7,936 bases of DNA from an uncultured Collinsella sp. (GCA_900545905.1 URBA01000055.1:1-7936), one strand, 5' to 3'. Positions 1 to 7,320 are shown, numbered from the stretch's first letter. Program-made: numbers and translations. The notes: generated by a model not told the origin, from the letters alone.

Positions 1-48
1 TCTACACTTCTAGCTTCGTCGGCAGCGTCAGATGTGTATAAGAGACAG
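1..48 (+). other. Illumina P5 tail, i5 index and Nextera Read 1 transposon end (artificial)
   Basis: Bases 1-7 match the end of the Illumina P5 oligo. Bases 8-15 (TTCTAGCT) fit the i5 index position and, from memory, equal Nextera index S515. Bases 16-48 match the Nextera Read 1 adapter, ending in the Tn5 mosaic end ATGTGTATAAGAGACAG (32-48). This is library sequence, not genome. Genomic DNA starts at 49. Reading through it adds the artificial peptide SYTHLTLPTK to the end of YggT and MCIRDR to a plus-strand reading frame. Confidence 0.98.
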
Positions 49-322
49 GTATACCTATAAGAAGCTGCAGAACCAGCCTCTGCACCAACTGCAACGCAAT
101 AATCGCAACGACCGGCGAAAAATCGATACCGCCCATCGGCGGGATGAAACGACGGAACAGGTTGAGCCACGGACCGCACACGCTATCGAGCACCGCAGCA
201 ATATCCTGAAGCAAACCACCCTGCTTCATGGGAATCCACGTCATAAAGCAGTAGACGACAATGAGCGTGGAATAGAAGTTGAACAGCGTGTTGACCAGCT
301 GGACGATAGTGTAGATGTTGAT
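49..322 (-). CDS. yggT: YggT family membrane protein (3' end cut by adapter)
   Basis: This is a small integral membrane protein of the YggT/YlmG family, which is linked to cell division and membrane organisation; its biochemical role is not settled. About 91 residues are present. A first hydrophobic segment covers about residues 3-30 and ends in FMTWIP. It is followed by the conserved stretch PWLNLFRRFIPPMGGIDFSP (51-70) and a second hydrophobic segment from about 68. The family is usually about 85-100 residues, so little is missing; the stop codon is lost at the adapter. There is no ATG, GTG or TTG between the sepF stop and ATG 244, and starting at 244 would remove the first membrane segment. 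I place the start at ATC 322-320, six bases after a GAGGAG ribosome site. The gene follows sepF after 21 bases, the usual order in Gram-positive division clusters. Family certainty is high; start certainty is low. Confidence 0.9.
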
Positions 323-328
323 GGGAAT

Positions 329-334
329 CTCCTC
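329..334 (-). promoter_or_regulatory. Ribosome binding site deciding an ATC start for yggT
   Basis: On the minus strand GAGGAG (334-329) is followed by ATTCCC and then ATC AAC ATC TAC. The spacing of six bases to ATC 322-320 is ideal. ATT 328-326 is in the same frame but abuts the site with no spacer. The coding frame has no standard start codon nearby, so this site is the main evidence for non-standard initiation. A base error in the sequence is the alternative. Confidence 0.5.
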
Positions 335-343
335 GTCTTGTCT

Positions 344-1066
344 TTACTTAAGGTAGCCGTCGGCACGAAGCTTCTTGAGATCGGAATCTTTGACCTCGCA
401 GCCGGCGGGCAGCACCATGAACACGCGGTCGCCCACCTCCTTGACCGTGGCACCCAGACCGCAGGCAAAGCCGTAAGAGAAGTCCAAGACGCGCTTGGCA
501 ACTTCGGTGCGTACGCCCACAAAAATCAGTGCGACAGGCTGCTTGGTGCGAACGCGGCGCACCACGGTCTCCACGTCGTCATAGCTCTCGGGGCGCAGGA
601 CATAGGCCGGCAGCTGCGGCGTGGCGTTGATGATATTGCTCGCATAGGCCGAGGCATCGCTCGGTGCAGGCGCGGGCGCAGCGGCGGCACGGGCGCGGGT
701 GTTCTCGGCGTAGCTAGACGGCGTGTCATAGGCACCAGGACGATAACCGCTCGCAACACTGTCCTGCGAGCGCGAAGGCGGGTTATACGTTGTGGCATGG
801 CGAGAGTCATCGCCGACCAGCTGACCGGAGCGCGTATACACGGCAACCGACTCAGCTTCACCGCGGCGCGTCTGACCAAGCAGGCCGTTGCTCGGCTCGT
901 CTTGGGTGTAGAAGCCCTCACCCGAAGCACCGCCGTAGCCGTTGCCCTGATAACTATCGTCATAGCCGTCATCGTAGCCGTAGTCGTCGTCCTGGCCATA
1001 ACCCTGGTCGTAACCCTGCTGGCCGCCCAGGTGCATCTTATTTTTAATCTCGTCAAGGAAGCCCAT
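344..1066 (-). CDS. sepF: Cell division protein SepF, with long Tyr/Asp/Gly-rich linker
   Basis: SepF is a cytoplasmic, membrane-binding partner of FtsZ that tethers and shapes the Z ring. The 240-residue product starts MGFLDEIKNKMHLGG, a likely amphipathic membrane-binding helix (1-12). Residues 18-46 form a Gly/Tyr/Asp-rich stretch with repeated GY and DDGYDD units. A low-complexity linker follows to about 155, including an Ala/Pro run at 127-135. The SepF core domain covers about 155-240 (RPESYDDVETVV, PVALIFVG, RVLDFSYGFACGLG, VFMVLP). The protein is longer than the roughly 150 residues typical of Bacillus SepF because of the linker. ATG 1066 is chosen because AGAGGA lies seven to eight bases upstream and the protein start matches the family; an in-frame ATG at 1117 would add 17 unrelated residues. 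It lies between yggS and yggT, and the cut ftsZ is in the same window. Confidence 0.95.
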   Translation of the reverse strand: MGFLDEIKNKMHLGGQQGYDQGYGQDDDYGYDDGYDDSYQGNGYGGASGEGFYTQDEPSNGLLGQTRRGEAESVAVYTRSGQLVGDDSRHATTYNPPSRSQDSVASGYRPGAYDTPSSYAENTRARAAAAPAPAPSDASAYASNIINATPQLPAYVLRPESYDDVETVVRRVRTKQPVALIFVGVRTEVAKRVLDFSYGFACGLGATVKEVGDRVFMVLPAGCEVKDSDLKKLRADGYLK

Positions 1067-1108
1067 GGTTGTGTCCTCTCGCGGTTTAGTGCAGGCGCCC
1101 CGATAATC

Positions 1109-1118
1109 AGTGCGCACT
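1109..1118. repeat. Short perfect palindrome AGTGCGCACT between yggS and sepF
   Basis: A 10-base perfect palindrome lies in the 60-base gap between the yggS stop (1127) and the sepF start (1066). A second GCACT occurs nearer sepF, at 1089-1093, so an alternative hairpin could form in the RNA. There is no T tract, so it is not a terminator. It could be an operator, an RNA fold, or chance in GC-rich DNA. Confidence 0.3.
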
Positions 1119-1126
1119 TCAGAGCC

Positions 1127-1864
1127 TTATTTTACTGCAAACTCCGGGCTAAATACTACCCTGCCCAGGCGAACGAGCGTAGAGCCCTCCTCAAGGGCGG
1201 GCTCAAAGTCCTCGCTCATGCCGCAGGAAAGCTCAGGCAGGTTCAAATCGGGATGCGCCGCCTCCAGCTCATCCCTCAGCTCACGAAGCCCCGCAAAGGT
1301 GCGGCGTGCCACATCCTTATTCCCCCGGGGCGCCATAGTCATAAGCCCCTGTACGCAAATTCCCTCAAGTTCCGCAAGCTCACCCGCGGCGGCGCGAATC
1401 TCATCGGGCGAAAAGCCTCCCTTCGACTCCTCACCACTCACATTGACCTCAATGAGCACACGCTGGGGGCCGGCGAGCTCGCCTGCCTCAATCTTGCGGA
1501 CAGCACGGCTCGAGATCGCCTGTGCCAGATGCAGCGAACCCACCGAGTGAATCAGCTCGGCTGAGCCCAGCACCGCATTGATCTTATTGGTCTGCAGGTT
1601 GCCGATCATATCGAAGCGCACCTCGGGCAGCTCCGGATGCTCCGCCAGACCCGTGAGCTTGCGAACCAGCTCCTGCGGGCGGTTCTCGGCAAAATGGCGA
1701 TACCCCGCCTGGATGGCAGCAACAGTCTCATCGATACCAACGGTCTTGGACACGGCAATGAGGCGCGCGGCGTCGTGGGGGCGGCCCGCGCGATCGAGCG
1801 CCGCATAAAAACGTTCCAGAATCTGCTCGCGGCGAGCGCGCATCAAGTCCAAATAGTTATCCAT
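1127..1864 (-). CDS. yggS: YggS/PLPBP family pyridoxal-phosphate homeostasis protein
   Basis: This is a cytoplasmic pyridoxal 5'-phosphate binding protein of the YggS/PROSC (YlmE) family. It buffers PLP and affects amino-acid and B6 balance, and no enzyme activity is established for the family. The 245 residues match the usual length. Lys40 in LIAVSKTV is the expected PLP lysine. FAENRPQE (58-65), MIGNLQTNK (86-94), VLIEVNVSGEESKGGF (136-151), GLMTMAP (173-179) and the phosphate-binding end LSCGMSEDFEPALEEGSTLVR (212-232) follow in order. The end reads GRVVFSPEFAVK, without the FG-x-R close seen in many members. ATG 1864 is chosen because GGAGG lies nine bases upstream; the in-frame extension to 1948 encodes an unrelated Arg/Ala-rich stretch and crosses the hairpin at 1915-1946. 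The gene commonly precedes sepF in Gram-positive bacteria, as here (60-base gap). Confidence 0.94.
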   Translation of the reverse strand: MDNYLDLMRARREQILERFYAALDRAGRPHDAARLIAVSKTVGIDETVAAIQAGYRHFAENRPQELVRKLTGLAEHPELPEVRFDMIGNLQTNKINAVLGSAELIHSVGSLHLAQAISSRAVRKIEAGELAGPQRVLIEVNVSGEESKGGFSPDEIRAAAGELAELEGICVQGLMTMAPRGNKDVARRTFAGLRELRDELEAAHPDLNLPELSCGMSEDFEPALEEGSTLVRLGRVVFSPEFAVK

Positions 1865-1914
1865 TGCCAATCGCCTCCGCTGACAGCCAAACAAGTAGTC
1901 CCATGCTAACGCAA

Positions 1915-1946
1915 GAGCGCGGCCCCGCATGTGCAAGGCCGCGCTC
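1915..1946 (-). terminator. GC-rich hairpin after phoU (possible terminator, no clear U tract)
   Basis: GAGCGCGGCC (1915-1924) and GGCCGCGCTC (1937-1946) form a perfect 10-base-pair stem with a 12-base loop, 38 bases past the phoU stop. On the minus strand the stem is followed by TTGCGTTAGC, which is a poor U tract. It may be a weak terminator, a 3' end stabiliser for the phosphate operon mRNA, or a partial barrier between phoU and yggS. The hairpin is certain as sequence; its role is inferred. Confidence 0.5.
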
Positions 1947-1983
1947 ACTTAGGTATTTACAATCTTTCGACGAACGGGGCTAC

Positions 1984-2841
1984 TTACTCCTCGTCGTCCT
2001 CGCCATCGTCCTCGTCCTCAAGATGATCGAGCAGGTAGCGAAGACCCTCGCTGACCTCGTTGGCGGGCACCTTGGCAACGTAGCGCGCGTCGACGGCGGG
2101 CCTCATGATAACACCCTCGCCCGAAGGCACGCGCATGCTCTCGAGCTCGTCCTCGTCCACACGGGCGATATCGCCGGCGTTCATACGCTGACCAGTCAAC
2201 AGGAAGGTCAGACGGCAAGCGGCATCGATGGAAATGGAAGCGATGCGATCGAGGTAGCGCGAAACCATGATGGCGCGGCGCAGGTCGTCATAGTTGCTGT
2301 CGTCGTCCATAAAGTCGCCTGTATCCATACGGTTAAAGGTGCGGAAGAACTTCTCGTAGGCGGCGTGCACTGGCTCGTCCTCGACGGCCAGGTTGCAGAT
2401 GATGGACATGTCATTGGTGACGAGCGCAGAAAGCGAAGAGCCCAGCACCTGGTAAACAGCTTCGGCCTCGGCCTCAACCGTACCGACGAGCTCCTGGGGC
2501 AGCGAGATGTCGGCCTTGATCATATGACGCGTGGCACGGCAGATCTGACGGACCTTATCGGTCATGCGCTGCAGGTTAAAGTCGACGTAGATGATCGTCT
2601 GCAGCAAGCGGAAGTCGGAGGCGACCGGTGACTGCGTGGCAATCAGGTTGTAGCAGACGGCCTCCAGGTTGGCGCAGCGCGCGTCAATCGAAAGCGTACG
2701 TTTCTTGGTCTTGGTGGCGAGCTTGCGGTCGTCGGTCACATAGGCCTTCACGGCATCGTGGAGAGCCAGATCGACGGCCTCATAGATGCTCAGCATCTCG
2801 TGACGGGCCTCGACGAGCTGACGGGAAAACAGTTTGCGCAT
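1984..2841 (-). CDS. phoU: PhoU-type phosphate signalling regulator, extended acidic C-terminus
   Basis: PhoU is a cytoplasmic helical protein that links the PstSCAB importer to phosphate-responsive signalling and restrains uptake when phosphate is ample. The 285-residue product has two PhoU-like helical units. The first includes DFRLLQTIIYVDFNLQRMTD (76-95) and the second DDLRRAIMVSRYLDRIASIS (185-204). These align by eye with the family's metal-binding DLERIGDHA-type motif, but read LQRMTDK and LDRIASI, so the expected Glu and Asp are partly replaced. The family is usually about 215-235 residues. Here about 68 extra residues (218-285) end in a very acidic tail, EDEDDGEDDEE. ATG 2841 has GGAG six bases upstream. 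The gene follows pstB after 92 bases, the standard pst-phoU order. Context makes the assignment firm, although the sequence is a divergent PhoU. Confidence 0.9.
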   Translation of the reverse strand: MRKLFSRQLVEARHEMLSIYEAVDLALHDAVKAYVTDDRKLATKTKKRTLSIDARCANLEAVCYNLIATQSPVASDFRLLQTIIYVDFNLQRMTDKVRQICRATRHMIKADISLPQELVGTVEAEAEAVYQVLGSSLSALVTNDMSIICNLAVEDEPVHAAYEKFFRTFNRMDTGDFMDDDSNYDDLRRAIMVSRYLDRIASISIDAACRLTFLLTGQRMNAGDIARVDEDELESMRVPSGEGVIMRPAVDARYVAKVPANEVSEGLRYLLDHLEDEDDGEDDEE

Positions 2842-2933
2842 GGTTCACTCCAATCAGTTGGGTGCGGTCATGCAGCCCGCACAGTGAATACGCACCGGAC
2901 CAGGTCCGATCGGCTTGGGACTAGTCGCACCGA
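2842..2933 (-). other. Structured pstB-phoU intergenic region
   Basis: This is by far the longest gap inside the phosphate operon; the other junctions are at most 12 bases or overlap. It holds several inverted repeats: CGGACC/GGTCCG with a one-base centre (2896-2908); GTGCGG/CCGCAC (2862-2867 with 2877-2882); and GATCGG/CCGATC (2908-2913 with 2930-2935). On the minus strand GGTGCG occurs at 2931-2926 and 2896-2891, and both copies could pair with CGCACC at 2866-2861, which also takes part in the GTGCGG hairpin. No T tract follows. It could be an RNA processing or attenuation element, an operator, or chance. No clear promoter was seen. Confidence 0.4.
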
Positions 2934-3737
<804 letters not shown>

Positions 3738-3749
3738 GGGACTCCTTAA

Positions 3750-4655
3750 CTAGCGACGCTTACGCGACAGGAAGCGCGCAAACAGGTTGAAGGCCAAAAT
3801 GATCACCATCAGCAAGAGCGCAGTGCCGTAGGCTGCGTTCATGTTGATGCCGTCGTTGGCAAGCAGGTACAGGTGAACGGTCATGGGACGACCGGAATCG
3901 AGCGGCGAAATAGGTAGATTGATGGCCTGGCCCATGGTGTAGAGCACCACGGCGGTCTCGCCAATGGCACGGCCGATGGCAAGGACAATGCCCGTGGCAA
4001 TACGGCCAAAGGCAGAAGGAAGCACGATCTTGGAGACAACCTGCCACTTGGTGGCGCCCAGGCCATACGCGCCCCAACGGATATAGCGCGGAACGGCGCG
4101 AATGGCTTCTTCGGTGGTGCGCATGACGATGGGAAGCATCAAGAGCGCGAGCGCCAGAGCGGCCGAGACCATCGAAAGGCCCAGGCCCATAGCCTCGACA
4201 AACAAGGCGTAGCCAAACAGGCCCATAACGATGGAGGGCACCGAGGCCAAAGCGTCAGCAGCGTAGCGAATGAGCTCGACGATCTTGCCCTGCTTGGCGT
4301 ACTCGGCCAGATAGACGGCTGCCAGCACAGCGATCGGCGTGCAGATAAGCATGGCGAGCGCCGTCACATAGACGGTCGAGACGATCGTGGGCCAAATTCC
4401 GCCCTCGGCGTTGACGCCCTGGGGCCAACCGAAGATAAAGTCGAGCGAGATGTGTGGCAGGCCGTTGATGACCACGTAGGCGATGATAGCGACCAGCACC
4501 AGCGTGGTGATGTAGGCAGCGGCACGAAACACGCCAAGCATGATCTTGTTGGACAGGTCCTTGTTGATGCGGCCCTTCTTGCCGTGGGAAAGGGCACGCT
4601 TGATGCGCTCGCGCGACGAGGTCGTATCGACCGTCGTGTCAACGGAATCGGACAT
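3750..4655 (-). CDS. pstA: Phosphate ABC transporter permease PstA
   Basis: This is a membrane subunit that pairs with PstC to form the phosphate channel. The 301-residue product has a charged cytoplasmic N-terminus (1-37), then about six hydrophobic segments, the first near 38-63. It contains the permease EAA loop, EEAIRAVPRYIRWGAYGLGA and on to IVLPSAFGRI (182-219), followed by the PstA/PstC-type GRAIGETA (228-235). That loop docks onto PstB. The C-terminus is basic (SRKRR). ATG 4655 is preceded by an AGGGGG ribosome site with six-base spacing that lies inside the last codons of pstC; only three bases separate the pstC stop from this start, suggesting coupled translation. PstA is chosen over PstC from gene order and the HLYLLANDGINMNAAYG region. 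Confidence 0.96.
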   Translation of the reverse strand: MSDSVDTTVDTTSSRERIKRALSHGKKGRINKDLSNKIMLGVFRAAAYITTLVLVAIIAYVVINGLPHISLDFIFGWPQGVNAEGGIWPTIVSTVYVTALAMLICTPIAVLAAVYLAEYAKQGKIVELIRYAADALASVPSIVMGLFGYALFVEAMGLGLSMVSAALALALLMLPIVMRTTEEAIRAVPRYIRWGAYGLGATKWQVVSKIVLPSAFGRIATGIVLAIGRAIGETAVVLYTMGQAINLPISPLDSGRPMTVHLYLLANDGINMNAAYGTALLLMVIILAFNLFARFLSRKRR

Positions 4656-4658
4656 AGC

Positions 4659-5585
4659 CTACCCCCTCTTCTTCTTGGAAACCAGACGGACGACGCCCAC
4701 CAGCGTGGCGGAAATGATAAACAGGACCACGCCCATGCCGAACAGCGCCGAGCGATGCAGACCCGAGGAATAGCTCATGTCGAGCGCAATCTGGCTCGTG
4801 AGCGTCGAGATGGGGCTCGCAATGCTGTCGGGAATAACCGGGGCGTTACCCACGACCATGAGCACGGCCATGGTCTCGCCGATGGCACGGCCCATACCCA
4901 GCACGATGGCATCAACGATACCCAGCTTCGCGGCAGGTAGCACGACCTTATAGATGGTCTGCCACTTTGTGGCGCCCATGGCATACGATGCCTCGCGAAT
5001 GCCCATGGGAATGGAATTGAGAGCATCGATGGTGAGCGTGGTGATGGTAGGGACGATCATGATGGCGAGCACAAACCACGCCGTCAGCGCACCAAAACCA
5101 AGGCCGCCGGTCAGTTGTGCGATAAACGGGCGGATGATGATCATGCCAAAGAAGCCGTAGATGATGGAGGGTATGCCCGCCAGCAGGTCAACGGCGGGGC
5201 TGATGAGCTTGCGCACGCGCTTGCCGGCGATCTCGACCAGGTACACGGCCGTGCCCACACCTAGCGGCACGCCCATGGCGAGCGCACCGACGGTCACCAG
5301 ACCCGAGCCGGCAAGCAGCGACACGATGCCGTAGTGACCCTCAGAGGGCGCCCACGTAAAGCTAAAGAAGTCCGCCAGACCGATGTCGGTAAAGACGGGC
5401 AGCGCCGAGTACGTGGTAAAGACAAAAATCAGGATGACGGTAACGACCGCCAAAAACGCGCAGGCAAAGAAGATCCACTGCAGCGCCTTCTCCTTGATAT
5501 AGGTACTGCGCGATACGAGCGCCAGCTCGCGCTTCTTGGGTGCCTGAGCATTCTGCTCAGTCTGGGAGTTTTCCTGTGCTTCCAT
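4659..5585 (-). CDS. pstC: Phosphate ABC transporter permease PstC
   Basis: This is the second membrane subunit of the phosphate importer. From ATG 5585 the product is 308 residues, with a polar cytoplasmic N-terminus (1-33), a first membrane segment near 36-57, about six segments in total, AGIPSIIYGFFGM (136-148), and the EAA loop REASYAMGATKWQTIYKVVLP (197-217) followed by GRAIGETMAVLMV (232-244). An in-frame GTG at 5594 would add three residues, but the ribosome site GGGGAG abuts it, whereas the same site is eight bases from ATG 5585; I therefore prefer 5585. The start then lies one base after the pstS stop (TAG C ATG), so translation is probably coupled. It ends SKKKRG, and the run of purines coding this tail doubles as the ribosome site for pstA. 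Confidence 0.96.
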   Translation of the reverse strand: MEAQENSQTEQNAQAPKKRELALVSRSTYIKEKALQWIFFACAFLAVVTVILIFVFTTYSALPVFTDIGLADFFSFTWAPSEGHYGIVSLLAGSGLVTVGALAMGVPLGVGTAVYLVEIAGKRVRKLISPAVDLLAGIPSIIYGFFGMIIIRPFIAQLTGGLGFGALTAWFVLAIMIVPTITTLTIDALNSIPMGIREASYAMGATKWQTIYKVVLPAAKLGIVDAIVLGMGRAIGETMAVLMVVGNAPVIPDSIASPISTLTSQIALDMSYSSGLHRSALFGMGVVLFIISATLVGVVRLVSKKKRG

Positions 5586-5586
5586 G

Positions 5587-6423
5587 CTACTCACTCCCCT
5601 TCTCGTCGTTGGTGACGGGAATAAAGCCCGCCTCGCGAATCTGCTTGTCCATCTTTTCGGACGTCACGTAGTCGATGTAATCCTGCGCCTGCTGCGAAGG
5701 CGCACCCTTCACAAAGAAGTAAAGGTCGCGCGAGATGGGATAGCCGCCGCTCGCGACCGTCTTCTCGGACGCCTCAACATGATTGACCGAGACGGCCTTG
5801 ACCGAGGTCTTGGCGTTGAGACTCTCGACAAAACCCAGCGAGATGTAGCCAATAGCGCCACGCGAGCGGGACACGACATCGCGTACCTGGCCCGTACCCG
5901 AAAGAACAGCCGAACGGCGATCGAACGGCGTGCCGTCCATCACGATGGTACGGAAGGCCTCGCGCGTACCGGACGCCTCGTCTCGGTTGATGACCTGAAT
6001 CCTCAGGTCCTCGCCACCGACTTCTTTCCAGTTGGTGATCTTGCCGGCATAGATATCGCGGAGCTGCTCGGTCGAGAGGTTATCGACGGGGTTGTCTTCG
6101 TTCACGATGACCGCGATACCGTCGTGGGCAATGACGATGGGAGTCAGGCCCAGATCCCGTTCGTCGGCATTGAGTCCACGGGAGGAGCTGGCGATATCGG
6201 CCGTGCCAGCGCTGACGGCTTCGATGCCAGCGGAAGAGCCCAAACCGGAAACGAGCACGTCGATGCCGGTCTCCTCCTTAAAGCCCTCTGCCGCAATCTC
6301 GGCGATAGGAAGGCAGGTCGTGGAGCCGGCCACGGTAATGGAAGAGGTAGAAGATCCCGAAGAACAGGCGCACAGCGTAAGCGTAAGCACAGCGGCGCTC
6401 AGGACCGATACGATCTTTCTCAT
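5587..6423 (-). CDS. pstS: Phosphate-binding lipoprotein PstS
   Basis: This is the extracellular receptor that captures inorganic phosphate and delivers it to PstC-PstA. The 278-residue product starts with a lipoprotein signal peptide: MRKIVSVLSAAVLTLTL, then lipobox LCAC with the lipidated Cys20. A Ser/Gly-rich spacer follows. Phosphate-contact regions of the family are visible: AGSTTCLPIAE (32-42), GLGSSAGIEAV (60-70), ASSSRGL (78-84) and DEASGTREAF (148-157). Length is normal for the short Gram-positive form. Its ATG (6423-6421) overlaps the TGA of pgeF as ATGA. The 20 bases upstream, inside pgeF, show no clear Shine-Dalgarno site, so translation probably depends on ribosomes finishing pgeF. 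No promoter can sit directly in front of it outside pgeF coding sequence. Confidence 0.97.
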   Translation of the reverse strand: MRKIVSVLSAAVLTLTLCACSSGSSTSSITVAGSTTCLPIAEIAAEGFKEETGIDVLVSGLGSSAGIEAVSAGTADIASSSRGLNADERDLGLTPIVIAHDGIAVIVNEDNPVDNLSTEQLRDIYAGKITNWKEVGGEDLRIQVINRDEASGTREAFRTIVMDGTPFDRRSAVLSGTGQVRDVVSRSRGAIGYISLGFVESLNAKTSVKAVSVNHVEASEKTVASGGYPISRDLYFFVKGAPSQQAQDYIDYVTSEKMDKQIREAGFIPVTNDEKGSE

Positions 6424-7220
6424 AGCATCACGCCGATCGCGGCATGGCGCCCACAGGTGCCGTCCTCGTTACGGTAGGAATAAAAGCGGTCGTTCTGACG
6501 CACGGTCGAAAGCTGGGTATTCACGATATTATCCGCGTCGACACCGACATCTACCAGCGCCTCGCAAATGGCAGCGGAAAGATTGAGCATGCGAGAGGTG
6601 CTCGCATCGATGCACGAGAACTCGGCGGCAAAGCGATCCATGAGTTCCTGGGATACCTCATATTCGTCACCCAAGATATGGGGGCCGATATAGGCGGAAA
6701 CGTCGCTCGCATCGCAGCCGGCAGCATCGCAAAGCGCCTGGCACGCCTTGGCGGAAATACGTGCAATCGTGCCCTTCCAACCGGAGTGCACCACGGCAAA
6801 TCCGCCGGGGGCCACCAGCACCACGGGAACGCAGTCGGCAAAGCAGAGCAGCACGGGCACGTCATGGGCCGTACAGACGATGGCATCGCAGCCCTCGGCA
6901 ATCTGCTCGCGAACAGCCTCAAGATCGTCGGCGCCGTTCGAAGTCACCGTAACGATATGGTCACCATGTACCTGATTGGGCACGAGCAGATTATGCTCGC
7001 ACTCAGTGGCGCCCATAGCTTCGAGCGCTCGACGACGATTTTCTTGAACTGCAAAGGGGTCATCGCCTACATGCGAGCCCAGGTTGAGCGAGGAGTACGC
7101 ATCTTCGGAAACACCACCGGTGCGCTCGGTAAAGGCAAAGCGGACATCGGATGTCGCGCCCTCCACCAACGTAACTCCATCATGGTCGACACGCGAAACT
7201 TTGTCCGCACGTGCTGCCAT
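6420..7220 (-). CDS. pgeF: PgeF/YfiH family (LACC1-like) purine nucleoside phosphorylase, peptidoglycan editing factor
   Basis: This is a member of the zinc-dependent YfiH/LACC1 family, once named polyphenol oxidase or laccase domain. Members phosphorolyse purine nucleosides; in E. coli the protein also keeps the wrong amino acid out of muropeptides (peptidoglycan editing). The 266-residue cytoplasmic product has the metal-site residues His85 (NQVHG 82-86), Cys130 (ADCVPV 128-133) and His145 (VHSGWKGT 144-151), plus IGPHI (178-182) and the terminal FYSYRNEDGTCGRHAAIG block (247-264). ATG 7220 is chosen for AGGAGG with seven-base spacing; the in-frame extension to 7325 runs through the leader and does not resemble the family. 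It follows the ftsZ terminator and overlaps pstS by four bases, so it is probably the first gene of the pgeF-pstSCAB-phoU unit. Which nucleosides it uses cannot be read from sequence. Confidence 0.95.
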   Translation of the reverse strand: MAARADKVSRVDHDGVTLVEGATSDVRFAFTERTGGVSEDAYSSLNLGSHVGDDPFAVQENRRRALEAMGATECEHNLLVPNQVHGDHIVTVTSNGADDLEAVREQIAEGCDAIVCTAHDVPVLLCFADCVPVVLVAPGGFAVVHSGWKGTIARISAKACQALCDAAGCDASDVSAYIGPHILGDEYEVSQELMDRFAAEFSCIDASTSRMLNLSAAICEALVDVGVDADNIVNTQLSTVRQNDRFYSYRNEDGTCGRHAAIGVML

Positions 7221-7248
7221 ACTAAAGCCTCCTAATAACACAAGTACC

Positions 7249-7285
7249 GCGGCATCGCCGCTACAGCCCGCGTTTATACGGCTGT
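7249..7285 (-). repeat. Two adjacent inverted repeats in the pgeF leader
   Basis: On the minus strand ACAGCC (7285-7280) and GGCTGT (7268-7263) flank an 11-base centre containing TATAAA. Immediately after, GCGGC-GAT-GCCGC (7261-7249) forms a tight five-base-pair hairpin, about 28 bases upstream of the pgeF ATG. The first could be an operator over a promoter -10 element, the second a 5' leader hairpin. No known riboswitch pattern was recognised. Confidence 0.35.
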
Positions 7286-7301
7286 CATACTTCCTTAAAA
7301 G
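7273..7301 (-). promoter_or_regulatory. Candidate promoter for pgeF-pstSCAB-phoU
   Basis: TATAAA (7278-7273) is a fair -10 element, with a weak -35-like CTTTTA (7301-7296) 17 bases upstream. An alternative is ATGACA (7288-7283) as -35 with a poor TGTAGC (7265-7260) as -10. A promoter is expected in this leader because an intrinsic terminator lies just upstream. The exact elements are a guess. Confidence 0.35.
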
Positions 7302-7320
7302 GATACCCGCAGCGGTAGGG

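Noticed and set aside
32..1564. A 510-codon open frame on the plus strand across yggT, sepF and part of yggS
   Set aside because: It starts in the adapter (MCIRDR), runs antisense to three recognised genes, and its product is low-complexity Arg/Val/Ala-rich. It is a shadow frame of GC-rich coding DNA.
1864..1948. Longer yggS start at 1948
   Set aside because: It adds 28 residues unlike the family, reads through the hairpin, and lacks a good ribosome site; ATG 1864 has GGAGG at nine bases.
5585..5594. GTG start for pstC at 5594, overlapping pstS
   Set aside because: The ribosome site GGGGAG touches the GTG, leaving no spacer, whereas it is well placed for ATG 5585. The GTG is still possible.
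5584..6477. A 297-codon plus-strand open frame opposite pstS
   Set aside because: It is antisense to a clear PstS with signal peptide and binding motifs, and has no ribosome site or family resemblance. Similar plus-strand frames at 1864-2631, 3096-3749, 4452-4940 and 6444-7235 were rejected for the same reason.
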